From: UKL13-3 sp044353855
GTDB lineage: Bacteria > Bacteroidota > Bacteroidia > UKL13-3
Assembly: GCA_044353855.1 (NCBI GenBank)
Contig: JBILBF010000004.1
Location: forward strand, 62,001 to 126,000
Length of the DNA stretch: 64,000 nt
Reading direction: 5' to 3'
Part shown: one piece after another, positions 62,854-64,000 of the stretch
Position numbering within the stretch: the stretch's first letter is position 1
How the letters are laid out: each line of letters begins with the position of its first letter
Notes under the pieces: model-generated
Databases searched by the model: none
The model's input: the letters and a program-made list of their open reading frames with translations, nothing else
What the model was told of the DNA's origin: nothing
Program-made: the position numbers and the translations under genes

Positions 62854-63648
62854 ATGAATCAATACGAAACATTATTAAAGTATATTTACGAAACGGGTAC
62901 TTTTAAATCAGATCGCACCGGAACTGGAACAAAAAGTGTTTTTGGTGCACAACTGCGGTTCAATTTAGCCGAGGGATTCCCGCTTATTACCACTAAAAAG
63001 GTTCATTTAAAATCCATCATTCATGAATTATTGTGGTTTATTAAGGGTGAAACCAATACTCAATATTTAACAGATAATGGCGTAACTATTTGGAATGAAT
63101 GGGCGGATAAGGATGGTAACTTGGGTCCTGTATATGGCTATCAATGGCGCAGTTGGCCTGCAGCTGACGGGAAACATATTGACCAATTGAGTGAATTAAT
63201 AGAAACCATTAAAAAAAATCCAGACTCACGAAGAATGATTGTGAGTGCTTGGAATGTTGCCGATTTATCTAAAATGGCCTTAATGCCCTGTCATGCTTTT
63301 TTTCAATTTTATGTAGCCGATGGCAAATTGAGTTGCCAGTTATACCAACGCAGTGCTGATATGTTTTTGGGGGTTCCATTTAATATTGCTTCTTATGCAT
63401 TGCTTACTCTTATGATTGCCCAAGTATGCGGACTTGAGCCAGGTGATTTTGTGCATACATTTGGTGATGCACATATATACAGCAATCATTTCGAACAAGT
63501 GCAATTACAACTCAGTAGAGAGTCAAATGCTTATCCAACTATGAAGATAAATCCAACGGTAAACTCTATTTTCGATTTTACTTATGAAGATTTTACACTT
63601 GAAAATTATCATCCACATCCTGCTATTAAAGCACCCGTTGCGGTATAA
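62854..63648 (+). CDS. thyA: Thymidylate synthase
   Basis: 264 residues, the same as E. coli ThyA, with the active-site cysteine at the same position, C146 in LMPCHAFFQFY. DRTGTGTKSVFG, ELLWFIKGETNTQYL, GPVYGYQWRSWP and NIASYALLTLMIAQVCG are intact. It makes dTMP from dUMP with methylene-tetrahydrofolate. Divergent from the E2 gene, sharing a 111-bp region. Confidence 0.97.
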   Translation: MNQYETLLKYIYETGTFKSDRTGTGTKSVFGAQLRFNLAEGFPLITTKKVHLKSIIHELLWFIKGETNTQYLTDNGVTIWNEWADKDGNLGPVYGYQWRSWPAADGKHIDQLSELIETIKKNPDSRRMIVSAWNVADLSKMALMPCHAFFQFYVADGKLSCQLYQRSADMFLGVPFNIASYALLTLMIAQVCGLEPGDFVHTFGDAHIYSNHFEQVQLQLSRESNAYPTMKINPTVNSIFDFTYEDFTLENYHPHPAIKAPVAV

Positions 63649-63651
63649 ATT

Positions 63652-63670
63652 TGGATATTGAATTTCGAAA
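63652..63670 (+). repeat. Short copy of the TTTCGAAA dispersed repeat
   Basis: The bases just after thyA (GGATATTGAATTTCGAAAA) match the outer arm of the repeat at 56848-56980. Probably a truncated copy. Confidence 0.5.
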
Positions 63671-63761
63671 AAAGACAAACTAAAAACGGTTTGCGATTGT
63701 GTCAGGTTAATTTTCCTGAGCATATTCTAGAACAATAGGTAAAAAAAGAACAAATATTGGC

Positions 63762-64000
63762 ATGAAAACTTACAAAGAATTATATAGCCTTTTGGAGCAT
63801 GAAATAAATCAGCTACAGTTTGATGGGCAACCTCGTGAGTTATATGATCCAATTGCTTATATGTTATCGTTGGGTGGTAAACGATTGCGTCCAGTATTGG
63901 TGTTAATGGCTACCGACTTATTTGGGGGTGAAATTGAGAATGCCATGCATGCTGCATTAGCTGTTGAGGTTTTTCATAACTTTACCTTGGTACATGATGA
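63762..64000 (+). CDS. Polyprenyl synthetase, 5' part (window edge)
   Basis: The frame is open from ATG 63762 to the window end, giving about 79 residues: MKTYKELYSLLEHEINQLQF, MLSLGGKRLRPVLVLMATDLF and finally FHNFTLVHDD. GGKRLRP and the LVHDD aspartate-rich start are signatures of trans-isoprenyl diphosphate synthases (farnesyl/geranylgeranyl type). Product length cannot be read from this fragment. It uses isoprenoid precursors made through Dxr. Confidence 0.88.
   Translation, partial: MKTYKELYSLLEHEINQLQFDGQPRELYDPIAYMLSLGGKRLRPVLVLMATDLFGGEIENAMHAALAVEVFHNFTLVHD

Noticed and set aside
1..64000. Mobile elements, phage, CRISPR, toxin-antitoxin or defence genes
   Set aside because: Looked for by motif and context; none seen. 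Repeats present are short intergenic elements only.

Overview
The window is an AT-rich chromosomal stretch from a member of the Bacteroidota. The evidence is two intact and one edge-truncated type IX secretion (T9SS) C-terminal sorting domains, several lipoproteins, promoter elements of the TTTG/TAnnTTTG type, a DUF2027-Smr protein, GH3-type adenylating and DUF5723 families, and a Nudix-type sugar regulator. I saw no tRNA, rRNA, CRISPR array, transposase or phage gene. The lineage below phylum is not resolvable by eye.

1-33.7 kb is mostly housekeeping: a partial T9SS LVIVD-repeat protein, lpxK-lipB-sigma54 response regulator, a DnaQ-like exonuclease, a block of four envelope proteins (a 910-aa propeller-like protein, two lipoproteins, a DUF5723 protein), a first biotin carboxylase, map, a deoxynucleoside kinase, aspA, a GT2/LPG-synthase-like pair, ruvC, ald, and the fatty-acid cluster DUF177-rpmF-plsX-fabH-accB-accC. 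After these come an SDR, Smr protein, rseP, dxr and a GH3-family protein. 33.7-35.7 kb is a two-gene operon (lipoprotein with a c-type-cytochrome-like motif, and a T9SS surface protein) behind a convincing cobalamin riboswitch with its own promoter.

35.9-54.8 kb is the most interesting part, a beta-glucan (laminarin-type beta-1,3-glucan) utilization locus. A nine-gene minus-strand operon runs from 54.6 to 38.6 kb. It encodes a glycosidase fused to an outer-membrane beta-barrel, a glycan-binding lipoprotein, a GH16 lipoprotein, a GH149-like beta-1,3-glucan phosphorylase, a GH17 lipoprotein, a GH30 lipoprotein, an MFS sugar symporter fused to a GH17 domain, and two soluble GH17 enzymes without signal peptides. 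A Nudix-fold regulator with a degenerate catalytic box lies at the downstream end, divergent from a T9SS glycan-binding protein whose duplicated module also occurs in the operon's lipoprotein. No SusC/SusD pair is present. I infer that the barrel fusion replaces SusCD for outer-membrane entry, and that the MFS-GH17 fusion couples inner-membrane import to hydrolysis ahead of the phosphorylase.

55.2-64 kb returns to core genes: DUF4139 protein (its signal-peptide region overrun by a palindromic intergenic repeat), acyl-CoA carboxylase beta subunit, 2-Cys peroxiredoxin, rho, pyruvate dehydrogenase E2, thyA and a truncated polyprenyl synthetase. The first biotin carboxylase (12.6 kb) plausibly partners the carboxylase beta subunit (57-58.5 kb), while accB-accC serve acetyl-CoA carboxylase.
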